NCBI GenBank assembly: GCA_019802505.1
Contig: JAFMOC010000083.1
Span: 747,501 to 811,500 of the forward strand
Reading direction: 5' to 3'
DNA from: Corydoras sp. C115
Taxonomy: Eukaryota > Chordata > Actinopteri > Siluriformes > Callichthyidae
Length of the DNA stretch: 64,000 bases
Part shown: positions 11,640-24,176 of the stretch, piece by piece
Layout: the number at the start of each line of letters is the position of its first letter
Numbering within the stretch: the first letter of the stretch is position 1
Position numbers and translations under genes: made by a program
The notes under the pieces: model-generated
The model's input: the letters and a program-made list of their open reading frames with translations, nothing else
Database searches by the model: none
What the model was told of the DNA's origin: nothing

Positions 11640-11850
11640 ATTTGCTCATTTAACAGACACTTTTATCCAAAGCGACTTACAAATAACTTTTATTGGGGTC
11701 AGAGAACAGGGTTGGTACACCACCCCTGGACCAATGAGGGTTAAAGGTCTTGCTCAAGGAGCCACATTGATAACTTCAGTGGACCTGGGACCTGGGATTT
11801 GAACACACAACCTTCTGATTGATAGCCCAACATCCTAACCACTGAACACA
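11640..11850 (-). mobile_element. SINE family C copy
   Basis: A different SINE-like fish repeat. On this strand it shows cttttatccaaagcgactta, ggtcttgctcaagga and aaccactgaacac. Reverse-complemented it starts with a tRNA-like head and ends with the aagtcgctttggataaaag tail typical of many fish SINEs. Confidence 0.85.
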
Positions 11851-11889
11851 TAATCACATTGCCCAGTGTATATCAGTTTATTAATATAT

Positions 11890-12227
11890 TTATTCATTCA
11901 TGATCTTCCGCCTAATCCTCTTCTCGGGTCACGGTGGGGTTCACCATACCCATCAAGTGGAGAAGGTTTTGGGCGCTAGGCAGACAGGGCACCAATCTAT
12001 CCCTGGGCACACTTAGTCACACAGACACTCACACAAACACACTATTTGGGGCAATTTAGAGCATTCCATTTACCTATGCTTTTGGACTAATGTAGACAAC
12101 CAGAGAACCCAGAGGAAACCCACGCGGATACGGGGAGAACATGGAAACTCCATCCAGATTGGGATTTGAACCTGAATCCCCAGCGCTGAGAGGCGAACAT
12201 GCTAACCACTAAACCACCGTGCCGCCC
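11890..12227 (-). mobile_element. SINE family A copy
   Basis: Full-length copy from (ATTC) tail to head (taaaccaccgtgccgccc), 40 bp from a family C copy in the same orientation. Confidence 0.9.
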
Positions 12228-12410
12228 GTATATAAGTTTAATCAAATCTATAATTTAAAACATAACCTGCAACTACTTCATCTGTTGTGTTTCTGTTAAT
12301 GATGTGGGCACCATACACACATATACAGACAATACAGAAGATGAAAAGTCAAATGTTAGCAATTAAAGGAATATTGCGTAAGTAAAATCTAAATTCTGCC
12401 TATATATACT

Positions 12411-12566
12411 GTATTATGTGTGTCCGTGCCCGAAGTGTGTGCTCAGATGGATTGGCACCCTGTCCTGGGTGTATATGCACAGCAACTGAAACGATCTGGA
12501 TGGGCATGAAGAAACCCCCAAAACCTTAGTCCCTAGTATATGTTGAAGCCGAAGATGATGAGATAA
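12411..12566 (+). mobile_element. SINE family A, 5'-truncated tail
   Basis: Contains gtgctcagatggattggcac, ctgtcctgggtgtat and a tail ending gaagatgatgagat. The tRNA-like half is missing. Confidence 0.75.
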
Positions 12567-13777
12567 TCCGTAATAATCTCATTTTCTTTAATCGCGCATT
12601 AAAGCATTTCTATGCAATATAATCAAAATCAAGTTTTTTAAAATATCAAGACCTAAATTTGAAATTGAGCATTTAAACAAATGTCTTTTCATAGCTGTCT
12701 TTTTTTTATACGACCAACTTCCAAAAGGCATAATTTAAGGTTACACACAGACAGCGTGTTACTGAGAACCATGTTTCTTGATGGACACTAGATGGCACTA
12801 AAAGCACCCTTTCTAACCACTGGCTTTAATGGCTTTAAAATTAAAGGACCCACCTACTGTATATGGATTAATGTGGTGCAACCACATTAATAAGATAAAA
12901 CATACTTTGGTAACATTTTAACATATTTGTAATCTGAAGTGGTGAGCCTTCAAAAGTCAGTTTCCTTAGTGAAACCTGGGAAACTCCCCAGAAAAAAAGA
13001 TCCTCTGATCTCAAACCAAACTCGTCACAAAACCAAATGAAAATGGCTGGTGTTTGCATTGTGGTGTAATGCGAATTAGATTTTTGTACTGTTCAAAATA
13101 CACAACTATGCTGATGTTACATGGTGAGACTAAAGGAGTCACATCGATCAGAAGTACTGCTATATTAGGTATTATCAAAAGGTTGCACATCTGCCACAAC
13201 TCAGCCCGGGATCTTTTCCTGTGGGATTTGTTATGTACCTGTGTGGGTTTTCTCGGAGGGCTCCATTTTCTTTCCATAGCCCAAAACCATTTGAGTCAGG
13301 TGAATAAGAGACACTAGGTTGATTCAAGGTGTACATGTGTGAATAAGTGTGATTGTGTGTCTACCTTACAATGGACTGACTGTACAAGACTTGCAATGAA
13401 ACACTATAAAGCTTAACTATGTTTTTTTAAGACCTGCAGGATGGGTCAAATGAAGGACATTGCAAAAGGTGTTACTGCATGGAGTTCACTGAATTTGAAA
13501 AACTTTAATATTAACCTTAGCACAGGCTCACAGTTAATTCACAAGTGGGTTAAATTAACAAAAAAACTAACCATCAACATTAATAAAATCTCTAAAGTAT
13601 GTTTATACTTGCTGCATTCTATGTACATGTATAGATGTACAGATGTAAAGTTACACATACATTTACTACACATACATTTATTAGCACACAATGAAAACAG
13701 TAAATTCATCTGTGCAGATAGTACTTGTGAATATGTGATCGCATCTGGTGTTGTCACTATAAGCATGCGTGAATCAT
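12567..13777. other. intronic DNA, mostly unrecognised
   Basis: 13228-13400 is a weak, diverged SINE-like segment (gtgtgggttttctcggaggg, agcccaaaaccattt). The remainder shows no coding or repeat signal. Confidence 0.4.
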
Positions 13778-14040
13778 GGGGAGTTCCCCATGCCCATCCA
13801 GGGGAGAACGTTTCAGGCACTGGGCAGATACACCCAGCAAAAGGCGCCAACCTATCGCTGGCACGCTCACTCACACAGACACACCCACAAACATACTCCA
13901 TGCTCACCCACATCCACGTTTTTGGACTGTGGAAGGAAACCTACATGGACACGGGGAGAACATGTAAACTACACCCAAATTGGGATTCGAACCTGGTTCC
14001 ACAGCGCTGAGAGGCTATCCACTAAGCCACCATGCCGCAG
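13778..14040 (-). mobile_element. SINE family A copy
   Basis: Starts within the tail (gttccccatgcccatccagg) and runs to the head (actaagccaccatgccgc). The terminal (GAAT)n is missing. Confidence 0.88.
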
Positions 14041-14404
14041 TGCGAGAATCAGTTTGAATCATATGTTTCAGTGGAAGAACCTCCCCCTCTCCATTTTCTC
14101 CCACAAGGATATTCCACCTCAGGGCCTTGGACGATCCCTCATTTTTTGCTTTTTAGACAAGGAGTTGGGGGTTGGCAAAGCATGCTGTCAAAGTCTGATG
14201 GGCCTCTTTCTGTTCTAGACTTTTTTTTTAATTATTACCTTTTGTTAGTTTTCTTAATTGTGCATTTTTTTTATCACAGTCAGCTAGTTTGTTTCTATCA
14301 ATTATTTTTTTATGTGCTGATTGGCTCTGCACCTTTACATTAATGTTCTGTTTATTATCCTATCCCAAGATTTTTTGTGCTGTTGGTCTCTTCCTATTTA
14401 AAAC

Positions 14405-14550
14405 TCCAGTGAGCACTGCATTTGGTTCTGATCTGTCTCCTATTAAAAATGTATGGTGCATCATGAAGAAAAGGTGATTATGTCCTGTTGAGCAGCTCAA
14501 GTCTTGGGTACAGCAAGCATGGGTAAAAATGCACTTGCAAAGCTTTAATT
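14405..14550 (+). pseudogene. Tc1/mariner transposase C-terminal fragment
   Basis: One frame (14409-14476) reads GSDLSPIKNVWCIMKKR, the conserved D-x-S-P-I-E-N-x-W motif around the third catalytic residue; the usual Glu is Lys here. After a frameshift, VEQLKSWVQQAWVKM follows at about 14488-14532, as in Tc1-type proteins. No N-terminal DNA-binding region or terminal repeats were found, so this is a short dead fragment. Confidence 0.8.
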
Positions 14551-15180
14551 ATTTCCAAACAATTAAATAATATAGTATATATAAGTAAATATAGTATAAA
14601 AATATGAGTGATGTTATGGAATTGTGAACAAGTATGTATCAGGTTTTTAAAAGCATGCTACGGGCACCAACTTTCAAATATGCTTGTGTGAAAGTTTATC
14701 GAACAGTGTTTTGTGAATGGGCAGTAGAGCTAAGGAAACAATGGGATTATTCGACTCACGTGCCACGCTTATTGTTAACTGTGTATCTGTGCAGGAGATT
14801 AAAAGAAGAGGAGAGAAAGTATACGAGAGTAAGCTAGAATTATCCTGTCATCTTGTGTTAAGGTGACTGTGAAGACAACTGTAAAAGTGGAGTTTTGGTG
14901 CCTACTCAATGGAGAGGTGGAAGGAGCGTAGATAAAACTGGTTGGATCACGTGAAGGTCTTAGATGGAAGATTAAGACGATAGATGAAATTGTAACTTCA
15001 CTGGTATGGGGAATAAGAGTGTTGCGTGATGTAGCGCAAACTATCTTTCATTGCCATACTACTGCACAACTACTCTTCACTCCACTTTTCAGTAGATGCA
15101 CTTAAACAAGCTAGGCGAGACCTAAAGGTGGTCGTGTAAAGGTTCTCTTCTTCTATTAAATACCAAGCTGTCACCAGTCT
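14551..15180. other. intronic DNA, nothing recognised
   Basis: Unique AT-rich DNA. The 67-codon frame at 14634-14837 has no recognisable domain. Confidence 0.45.
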
Positions 15181-15405
15181 CATTTCATTATCTTCAACTT
15201 AATCCTTACTAGGGTCGCAGGGGGTTCCCCATGCCTATTCTGGGGAGAACATTTTGGGTGCTGGGCACACATTCACTCACACAGACACATGCTATATAGG
15301 GGCAAATTAGAGCAGCAACCTTAATCACCTTAAATACAAGTTTTTGGAATGTGGGAGGAAACCGAAGAACACGGAGAAATCCCACATGGAAACTCCACGC
15401 AGATC
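15181..15405 (-). mobile_element. SINE family A copy, head missing
   Basis: Tail and body are clear (tagggtcgcagggggttccc, gtttttggaatgtgggagga). The tRNA-like head is replaced by a C/A-rich stretch (15415-15445). Confidence 0.85.
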
Positions 15406-16432
15406 AAGCCCACTACACCACCCCACCACCCTGCCCACCACCACCTAGGCACTATTCATTGTTTTTTCTTCAAAAAGCATCAGTAAGGTCATACATATTG
15501 ATATTATAAACATATTAAAAAAAAGTATTTCCGCAGTTTCACCATTTATAACTTATAGACTGGTGTTACAAACAAAAAGGACCATGTGGCAGTGGCGTTT
15601 CAGCGGTAAGGCGGTGTAAATCATACAGTACACCACTTGGTTAATGGGAGAAGGAGATGCTGATGTTAAGGAGGTGGTAAGTGATTCACATGCCATGTGT
15701 TTTGTTAGTTGTTTATGTTTTTAGGCAGGAAACACAAGACCTGTGTGTTTTTGCGTCTGTAAGAAAAGTTATTTGAGTAAACTCACTTCAGCAAAGTTTG
15801 TTACTCTTTATGTTTAACAAATAGAATTAAGCTAGTAAAAACTAAGTAGCGTTTCTTTGTCTTTTTGTCTTTTAAAATTTTATACCATTTTTTTACACTA
15901 AGTGTAGATGTTATTGCATTTGTATAGTAACTCTTCTGTAAATAGGGTTTACAATAACATTTGATTTTTATCCAAATTCACTTGCAAATGAGTTTTTGTA
16001 TGGCTCTGAAAAATAGGTATAATATTTTATTATGGTTAAAATATGGTTAAAATATTTAATCAAATATTCAAATACTGGAATACTTGTTATTTTACAGAGG
16101 TTTTATTTTACTAAACTCAAAACAGAATAATAATTTCTCATTTTTATTTATATCCATACCGGTGTTTTGCCTCATGGCATGTAATATAGAATAATCATCT
16201 GGTGAATTTTTCATAGTGTTTTTTTCTTTCTGACTCATAAACAAAGCCGAGATGATCATGATAGCACACAAGGTACATCTTTAGTTTTCCTATTGCTGAA
16301 ATGAATGCTAAGAAGCTTGCACAAAGATGACTGATGTTGTTCCAGTATTACAACATAAAAGCTTTCTTTCCTTTTCATGACACTAGCAACCTCCTTCTTG
16401 CAGTTAAACTAACTCTCTTTCTCTCTCTCTAT

Positions 16433-16434
<2 letters not shown>
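15406..16434. other. intronic DNA, nothing recognised
   Basis: AT-rich unique sequence with no conserved coding or repeat signature. Confidence 0.5.

Positions 16435-16510
<76 letters not shown>
16435..16510 (+). repeat. (CA)n microsatellite
   Basis: About 38 uninterrupted CA units preceded by (CT)n. They create spurious His/Thr and Cys/Val frames on the two strands. Confidence 0.97.
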
Positions 16511-16514
<4 letters not shown>

Positions 16515-16721
16515 TCATATGCAAAAACATGCACTGTGCGAAGTCTGTGCTTTGAAATACTTGCACTTTTCCTCTCTCCTTTTGTGTATAATGCATACCA
16601 GTAAGCTTTTCCATTCAGCAATTGCATTCAGAGTGCATTTAATAGGTTAGACATCACGGCAGAGGTTATCGAAGCAACCTGCTCCCTTAGCTACCAGGCA
16701 CAAAACAACTGTGGTGTTGTG

Positions 16722-16722
16722 C

Positions 16723-16770
<48 letters not shown>

Positions 16771-16882
16771 TAAAAGAGGAACAAAGAGAGAGATAAGTTC
16801 CCCCTGTGGCATCCATTGGAGCAAGGAAGATCTTGAATTTAAATAGTGTGTCTTTCTCAAAGCCACCGTTTTACACACACAC

Positions 16883-16928
<46 letters not shown>

Positions 16929-16994
16929 GGTGAGGGTGGGGGTGGGGGGCAAACACAGGGAAAAAGCGAGAGAGAGAGAGAGAGAGAGAGAGAG
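16722..16994 (+). repeat. cluster of (GT)n, (CA)n and (GA)n microsatellites
   Basis: (GT)n at 16722-16769, (CA)n at 16873-16924 and (GA)n at 16965-16994 lie within 280 bp, separated by unique sequence. The GT and CA tracts face each other and could form a hairpin. Confidence 0.95.
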
Positions 16995-17558
16995 GTTATC
17001 AAAAAGAGAGAAAGCCCAGTTACTATGCAATTATTCATTCATTTATTCTCAACACAGATAACAACTTAAATGATCAGTCCTTCCAGTCAGCTGTAACTTC
17101 ATGGTACAAAATAGAAATCTGTGCTTTTGTTAAATAAACGCCAATCACACTGGACTTTACCACTTTGTTCTGCTGCATCATTTCCTACATAAAAATCCTG
17201 GCAGTGCTATATGGCAGTGTAGCAGGGTCTGGGTTTAATCACTGCCCTGCCATATTTTCTTCATACCGTACTAAGACGAGTCATTAAATAGAATAGCCAT
17301 GTTCACCTTGATTAAACCAGAATCTAAAGTATTATATGAAAAGGACAGCTGCGATATAGACCCATGTAAACCAAGACCGCTCTATTTGGCAGCTGAACAC
17401 ATTTTGATGCCATGTAGCCTTGACCTCTTGTGCTTGACCTTCCTTCTGGTGATGTGTATTGTGCAGTGACCATACAGATCCACTTCCCATGTGCACAGTC
17501 TGATGCCAGATCATAATTGAACTGAACACAAGAACATCAAAAAGACTAATGGCCTGTG
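16995..17558. other. intronic DNA, nothing recognised
   Basis: Unique sequence with no supported coding frame. Confidence 0.5.
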
Positions 17559-17689
<131 letters not shown>

Positions 17690-18215
17690 AGCTCTCAATC
17701 TCAAAACATATTTATTATTATATTTATTAATGAATTAAATAATGCATTTTTAGGAAACGAAACAAAATATAGGTCAAAATTTAAAAGAGTAAATTGGAAA
17801 TGATGAATCCACCCAGTGTGTTCCATCCAGCTTTACTCAGAGGGAATGTGTGCAAATACACTAACACCTCACTGTGTGCATGTGTGTATGTCTGTCACAT
17901 TTACCGAGGCATGCTAAAATACAGTGGTGAGCCATCTGCACTGCTCTTGTATCTCACCATGAGAGCACACATACACACGCACACCGACACACTCCCACTA
18001 ACATGCGCATGCACTCAGGACAAGCAGGAGCTCCAAACATATTGTGATTGCACTTCAGGCAGTGCTGAAGTTGAACTGTCATTAGATACTGTTTAGGTGA
18101 CAGTGACTGAGACGTCGGGCTAGAGACAAACTACAGACGTGTGACTGCAGCTCATTGGAACCACGTTACATCCAGGTGTGACGGAGTTTGAGAGGGAAAT
18201 ATGAGAGAGATGGCT

Positions 18216-18216
<1 letters not shown>

Positions 18217-18265
<49 letters not shown>

Positions 18266-18273
18266 TGTGTGTG
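18217..18273 (+). repeat. (GT)n microsatellite
   Basis: About 23 GT units with one GA interruption near the end. Confidence 0.95.
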
Positions 18274-18592
18274 ATAAAGAAAGTGGGACAAAGCACAGTA
18301 CTGTGTTGTTTGTTTTTGTGTGCAAGTGTGTGTGTATGTGCAGCTGACATAGATTCAGCTTTTGGAGGAGAGTCAGAGACTAAACACACCAGGGTGAGGA
18401 GGTTTTTATCTCGACAAAAATAATAAAGAGTTTATTGAAACATACACTGCTACAGCTAATAACTGCTGTTTAACCTGCATGTTGTTTTATTGTATTGTTT
18501 TAATACTGAAGCTGATATTAATAGAATGAATGAATCCACAACCTTTTATTAAAATAACTTTTATGTTTTCAGGCGAGTTTATAATTGTTTCA

Positions 18593-18669
18593 TAATAATA
18601 ATGTTTTCACTGATGATGTCTAATAAGATGAGGATGCATAGATATTAGATGACTAATATAATTTAACAG
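18593..18669 (+). repeat. segment shared with 22427-22504
   Basis: About 75 bp (taataagatgaggatgcata, gactaatataatttaacagc) recurs upstream of the SINE at 22500. Both copies lead directly into the head of a family A SINE. Confidence 0.85.
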
Positions 18670-18990
18670 CATGTTGGTTACTTAACACATCCACCTATTG
18701 GCGCTGGAGACCCAGGTTTAAATCCTGATCTGCATGGGTTTTCTTCAGGTTTTCCGGTTTTCATCCACAGTCCAAAAATATGGATTCAAAGTCAACTGGC
18801 TGCTCTAAGTTGCCCCTATATAGTGCATGTATCTGTATCTTAGATACAGTGTGTGCTCAGTGATTGGTGCCCATCCTGTCCTGGGTGTATCTACCCAGCA
18901 CCTGAAAAGTTCTACCCTTGATGTGCATGAGAAACCGACCCGTCACTCTAATTAAGGATTGAGTGGAAGATAATAATGAAATTAGATGAG
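18670..18990 (+). mobile_element. SINE family A copy
   Basis: Head is diverged (gttggttacttaacacatcc) and the B box is decayed (ggtttaaatcc). Body and tail are complete to gaagataataatgaaat. Confidence 0.88.
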
Positions 18991-19930
18991 TTATAGGCAG
19001 TGTATATGTAAAAATACATTTCCCACAATAAAAATTATTGTATTATTATTGTAGTATTATTGGAAAAGAATGCAGGTCTCGACAGTGCCAGTTTAAGTGT
19101 AACAACCAACACACTCACACACAAAGAAACTCACTCACAAATACACACAATGTAATTTTTTTCCTGTATTCTCCTACAGATGTTATTTACTAATTATTAC
19201 TAGTTACTATAAAGCAGATCAAAATTGTAAAATGCATGTGGTGGTTCTCAACAACCAGATGATGACAGCTGGGATAGGAGGTAAAGCACACTCCTATTAA
19301 GTTCCTGTTTCCTCCATATTATAGCCTGCTATTTTGATTGATTTAAAGCAAATTCCTTGTTACTTTAAACCATCATTAAGCCTACATAACTTGCAGTGAC
19401 TTTTTTGTTACAAAAAACAGCTGGAAGTATGTAGAACATTAGCTACATCTATAATAGTTAGACAAGATAGACAAGAGGTCATTCTAGTGCTTATGTTTTC
19501 AGTGTTGTCTTCCAATTCCCACCCTCTAAAAATGCCTTTTTATGTTTACATTTATTTTACTGACCATGTTTTGTAGTTTTGTGAAATGCCATATTATATT
19601 TTTATATAATATAAAAATGCCACATTTTCCCCACAGGTTTAAACATTTCCCTAGGAGCTAAGAAATGGCTGTGACAATATTTTGGCCAAAATATCCACAT
19701 AAAATATTTTGTCAGTGTTCTATCAGCCTCCTTTCAACAGATCATCTTTGGCAGGCCAGTAGATAGTTATGAGACTCTTATATAATAAAATTGATCTTTT
19801 TTCGAATATACACAACATTAAAAATACTCAGTTGTTGGTGGCAAGTGATTAGCACATCTCCTCTCTTTTTTTGGTTCAAAATTCACCTTGAAACATTTAA
19901 CAAAGCCAAGTAACAAATGGCGTAGTTGGT
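18991..19930. other. intronic DNA, nothing recognised
   Basis: AT-rich unique sequence with no supported gene or repeat. Confidence 0.5.
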
Positions 19931-20266
19931 TGGCATGGTTGGCATAGTGGTTAGCATATCCGCCTCTCAGTGCTGGGAATCCAGCTTCGAATCCCAATCT
20001 GGGTGGAGTTTCTATGTTCTCCCTGTGTCCACGTGGGTTTTTTACGGGTTCTTCGTTCTCCTCCCACAGTGTAAAAACATGCATGGTAAATTGGCTGCAC
20101 TGAAAAGTGTGTGTGTGTGTGTGTTTGCGTGAATTAGTGTGTGCCCAGTGATGGATTAGCACTCTGTCCTGGGGTTATCTGCTCAGCGCCCAAAACGTTT
20201 TCCCCTGGATGCGTATGGAAACCCCCTATTTAAGGACTAAGCGGAAGATACTGAGATGGGATGAGT
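19931..20266 (+). mobile_element. SINE family A copy
   Basis: Intact tRNA-like head (ggcatagtggttagcatatc) and B box (cttcgaatccc). A short (GT)n lies at the usual place in its middle (20107-20124). Confidence 0.92.
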
Positions 20267-21058
20267 TAGGTTCAAATCTCAGACACAGCAGACAGTTTCT
20301 TCTTGTATAGAGTTTGTATGTTCTCTGCATGTCTGAATGGATATCTTCTGGAAGCATCTGTTTTGCTCCACAGTCTATTTTTCTTTGTAGAATTCTGATC
20401 TCATGTGTGAATGTGAACAATGTTGTTTATGTGCTTGCTCTGTATTGGTGTGTTTTATGCATTTCTTCTCCTTAAGACTGACAGAACCCGTTGTGATCAG
20501 TATATGAAGCTCTGAACGAATAAATGCTTAGTAGGTAATTTATGGATGTGATATGATGGATGCTATTCTCCTTTTTAGCTAAATAACCCAAAGAATCCAC
20601 AAGAATTGTTAACCTGCCATTCTCATATACTACTGATATAAATGACAATCTCATTTGCATACCCCAGCATGCTCATTTTGGACCTTCTTCTAAGCTGAAC
20701 CACAGCACAGAGATCTAAGACACAAATTGAAGAAGACAGCCTATGTGAGTGAATAGGAATGCAACATACTCTGTGCAGTCACATGGTGCCACAGGCGCTT
20801 TGGTTCAGATTATGTTGTACCTATGGAAATGTGCCAATAGTGTCAGTGATTAGCCATCAGCCGTAGGGCCAGTCCCACTTAAATAAAATCACCTTTTCAA
20901 TACATTGTTTAATTTTATTATTATCTAAGGTCTGTGCACATTTGGTAAAGAGTGGGGGATGTCGGACAGAAGGCAATGTTAATAAATAGGATGCTTGACC
21001 TAGTTTTAAAACAACATGCATCAAACACACCCCTCCCCAATATCTTCTTTTCATTACT
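20267..21058. other. intronic DNA; weak SINE-like remnant at 20268-20415
   Basis: 20268-20415 keeps traces of a SINE head (ggttcaaatctcagacacag, gagtttgtatgttctctgca). Nothing else is recognised. Confidence 0.4.
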
Positions 21059-21110
21059 CTCTGTCTCTCTGTCTCTCTCTCTCTCTGTCTCTCACACACA
21101 CACGCGCTAC
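21059..21110 (+). repeat. (CT)n then (CA)n low-complexity tract
   Basis: Runs of ctctctgt and cacaca, imperfect. Confidence 0.85.
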
Positions 21111-21424
21111 TATGTCTGCCTTTCTGTGTAGCCTGAACTTGGCAGCCTCCGCCATCTTTTGTGCCAGCCATCATCTTTAGCATAACCACATTCAACAGAC
21201 GAGAAATACACAAACACACACATTCAGATGGAAAGAGTGCGAGAAAAGAGAGAGAGAATTGTAAGGTAAATTTAAAGGTAAAAAGCATCGCTACCTTAAA
21301 ATGCCAACTAAAACCAACTCACGATGGCGAAGTTTTTAGGAAAGTTAAAGCAGTGACCACACACCTTCACTCAACAGACAGTCTGTGTCATACACTCACA
21401 CACACACATACCTGATCCATGAGG

Positions 21425-21665
21425 CAGAGTTGGAGGAATATTGCTGGTGCCAGGCCAGTGTTAACCTGGCAGCAGGTTTGTTGAATTCACTATTCATTCT
21501 GGCTGCAGTTGGACATTAATCTAAACTCACATTAAACTGAAGCAAAATCTACACACTCTCATCATCAGCCCTGCTGCAAACATTAATACCATTAGCAATG
21601 CTTTCATCCTATTAGTAAGGCTATGTAAGCTTAACAGAGCACATGGTAAAGCATCGATTATCTCT
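21425..21665. other. non-repetitive block, possible conserved non-coding element
   Basis: Repeat-free, with homeodomain-type TAAT cores (gacattaatctaa, acattaatacc, ctattagtaagg) and an inverted repeat tgccagg...cctggca at about 21447-21475. No conservation can be tested here. Confidence 0.25.
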
Positions 21666-22426
21666 GCGGAAAAAAAAAAAAATCCTACAGTTTCACACCC
21701 AGGAGAACAATTTATCTTAATTTACAGGCTCAATATGGCTCACTATGGCTACTAATCTAACAGTTTTATCCTTGTTTTCCCGCCGGACACTGGTTTGTTT
21801 GTGCGGGGCATAAATCGCACCCTCCATCATTCTGGAATCATCTCTCATGCCATCTGTATGCCTCCCCCCTCTCCTCAGGGCAAGGTCAGCAGGGACAGAA
21901 AATACACACATGCACAAAACCCATCACCCACACACATTCCACATCCAGCCTTGTCTAGTGACCCGAACTGTGCATGTGTCACCAAACAACCTTAGACAAA
22001 TATTAAAGAATAATCGCATTTCACACCACTATTTAATATATATATATAAAAAATGAAACATTATTTTAAAAATGATTCTTTAATAAATTATAGTCGTTTA
22101 TTTTAACTATTTGCAAAGCCTCTTTCAAATCAAGCAGAGTGGAAAATAAAGGAATTGATCAGTGTTGAGAAAAAAAATGGTTGAATTACCTTTTAATTTG
22201 CATTGCACAAATATAAGAGTGCAAATTAGCTTAGTCTGCAGTTATGAGGGAATGCCTACAGACCTGAACAAGCTGTTGAACTAATTAAGTGACAGAAAAC
22301 ACGGCTGCAAAAACAACAATATTTATTTAAACAGAAGTATGCTGGTTAGTCATCAAAAACTATTTAAGTCTTAATAAAATGGGCAGGTAACAAAAAGGGG
22401 CAGCATGGTGGCATAGTGGGTTTCAT
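21666..22426. other. intronic DNA, nothing recognised
   Basis: AT-rich unique sequence. A SINE-head-like start (ggggcagcatggtggcatag, 22397-22416) is broken off by the shared segment at 22427. Confidence 0.45.
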
Positions 22427-22504
22427 AAAAATGCTTTCGCTAATGATGTTTAATAAGATGGGGATGTATGGATATTGGATGACTTTAATATAATTTAACA
22501 GCAT
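22427..22504 (+). repeat. segment shared with 18593-18669
   Basis: Second copy of the 75-bp flank, about 85% alike by eye, again ending in taatttaacagcatg at the head of a family A SINE. Confidence 0.85.
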
Positions 22505-22735
22505 GGTGGCGTAGTGGTTAGCACATCAACCTATCAGCGCTAAGGATCCAGGTTTACATTCCACTCTGGGTGGAGTTTCCGTGTTCTCTGAAATGTCTGT
22601 GTGGGTTTTCTCTGGGTTCTCTGGTTTCCTTCCACAGTCCAAAAACATAGATTCAAGGTGAATTGGCTGCTTTAAATTGCCCCAATCTAAACTGCACCTA
22701 CATAATGTGCACTATGTGTGTAAGTGAGTATACAT
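22500..22735 (+). mobile_element. SINE family A copy, tail missing
   Basis: Head ggtggcgtagtggttagcac and body are good. It stops after the (GT)-type middle and lacks the 3' half. Confidence 0.88.
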
Positions 22736-23854
22736 TAATTCTGTTTTGAAAAAATGATATCAACTTAACAATATTACCTGCAAACCTGTTTTTCATTTGA
22801 TTAGAAACTTATTGTAAACAAATCTGATATAAAAGTCCAAATCCCTCCTCATATGATAATGAATAATAGAATTTTCAACTTTTATTTTTCCATTAATTTT
22901 TTTATTTCAGTATCCAGATCCTAAAAATCAATATTAATTGAAATACATGCTGTAGAGAGTTAACGTGGAGAAAAAACAAAATGGCTAGACCGTGTAATCC
23001 TACGATTAAACAGTGTTTTGCCACTGACGTTGTAATTAGAAGTGTCTAACAACAAGAAAAACAAAGACATGTACACCAGTCTTTCTCTTTAGTCGGTCTG
23101 AAATACAGCATCTCATTAAGACCACGTTAGTCAGGCTTTTTCTGACATACAGGTTTATGTCTGTATAGTTTCCACTTCATGTTGTGAGACTCTTATAATA
23201 ACATAATAAGTCTGCAGGGTACACTGACCTGGCTAACCGCCCAAAAGGACCACATTGTAAAGCCGTTTTGCAGGTTCAGGTTTTTGCCTTCTAAGTCAAT
23301 ACTAAATAATGTGTGATTGTTTTGGCAATATTAGAAATCCGAGCAGGAATGAATAGGGCCAAGTTCAGGAAAATATCTGTATCCCTTTAACTGCTATTCA
23401 GAAATGTTGGATTCCGTTTGATTCAGAATATTGTATTTCATTAATAAAGTCCATGCCTTAAAGAATGTAAGATGTTATAAAACCTGAGGAGGAGGAACAA
23501 AGTACTAAGTGTTCCTTTTTGTTTTATGATTCCATATTTTTTCCATGACTACTGTATTTTATTTTATTTTTGTAAAAAAAAGTGTGTCAATAGCTAAAAT
23601 AATTGTATGATATTTGTTTTAATAAAATATTTGTTTAAATACATTTCATCTCTGTGAATTGCGTACTTGCTACAAAGTAAAACACTTGGATGCACATTCT
23701 CCATATGTAGTGATTTTATCAGACACTTTTCATACATAGTTAACAATAGGTTTATGAATAATTCCCCTTATTAATTATAAATTCATTTCTACATCATCTG
23801 CAACACCCAGAATAGAAAAAACACACTATAATCCCCCTTGCTATAATAATAATC
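22736..23854. other. intronic DNA, nothing recognised
   Basis: AT-rich unique sequence. There is an AATAAA-type signal on the plus strand near 23620 with no gene to go with it. Confidence 0.5.
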
Positions 23855-24085
23855 TATCCATTCAATATCTTCTGCTTAATCCTATAGTAGGGATGCGAGA
23901 ACATTTCGGGCGCTGGGCAGATACCACCCAGCATACACTCACTTACACACACACTATATAGGGGCAATTTAGAGCAGCCAATTTACCTTGAATCCATGTT
24001 TTTGGACGGTGAGAGGAAACCAAAGAACCCAGAGGAAACCAACACAGACACAGGGAGAATGTGGAACTCCACACAGATCGGAATT
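23855..24085 (-). mobile_element. SINE family A copy, head replaced by (ATT)n
   Basis: Tail to body are present. The copy stops at ccacacagatcggaattc, where the B box should begin and where the trinucleotide array starts. Confidence 0.88.
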
Positions 24086-24088
24086 CTT

Positions 24089-24089
24089 A

Positions 24090-24146
<57 letters not shown>

Positions 24147-24176
24147 AATAATAATAAGAATAAGAATAAGAATAAA
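24089..24176 (+). repeat. (ATT)n followed by (AAT)n and (AATAAG)n
   Basis: About 18 ATT units pass into AAT units and then aataag units. The two halves are complementary and could form a hairpin. Confidence 0.95.

Noticed and set aside
13441..14010. 189-codon frame as a possible gene
   Set aside because: Its second half is a SINE translated in one frame (similar peptides recur at 1822, 27425, 39212 and 49527). The first half has no recognisable family.
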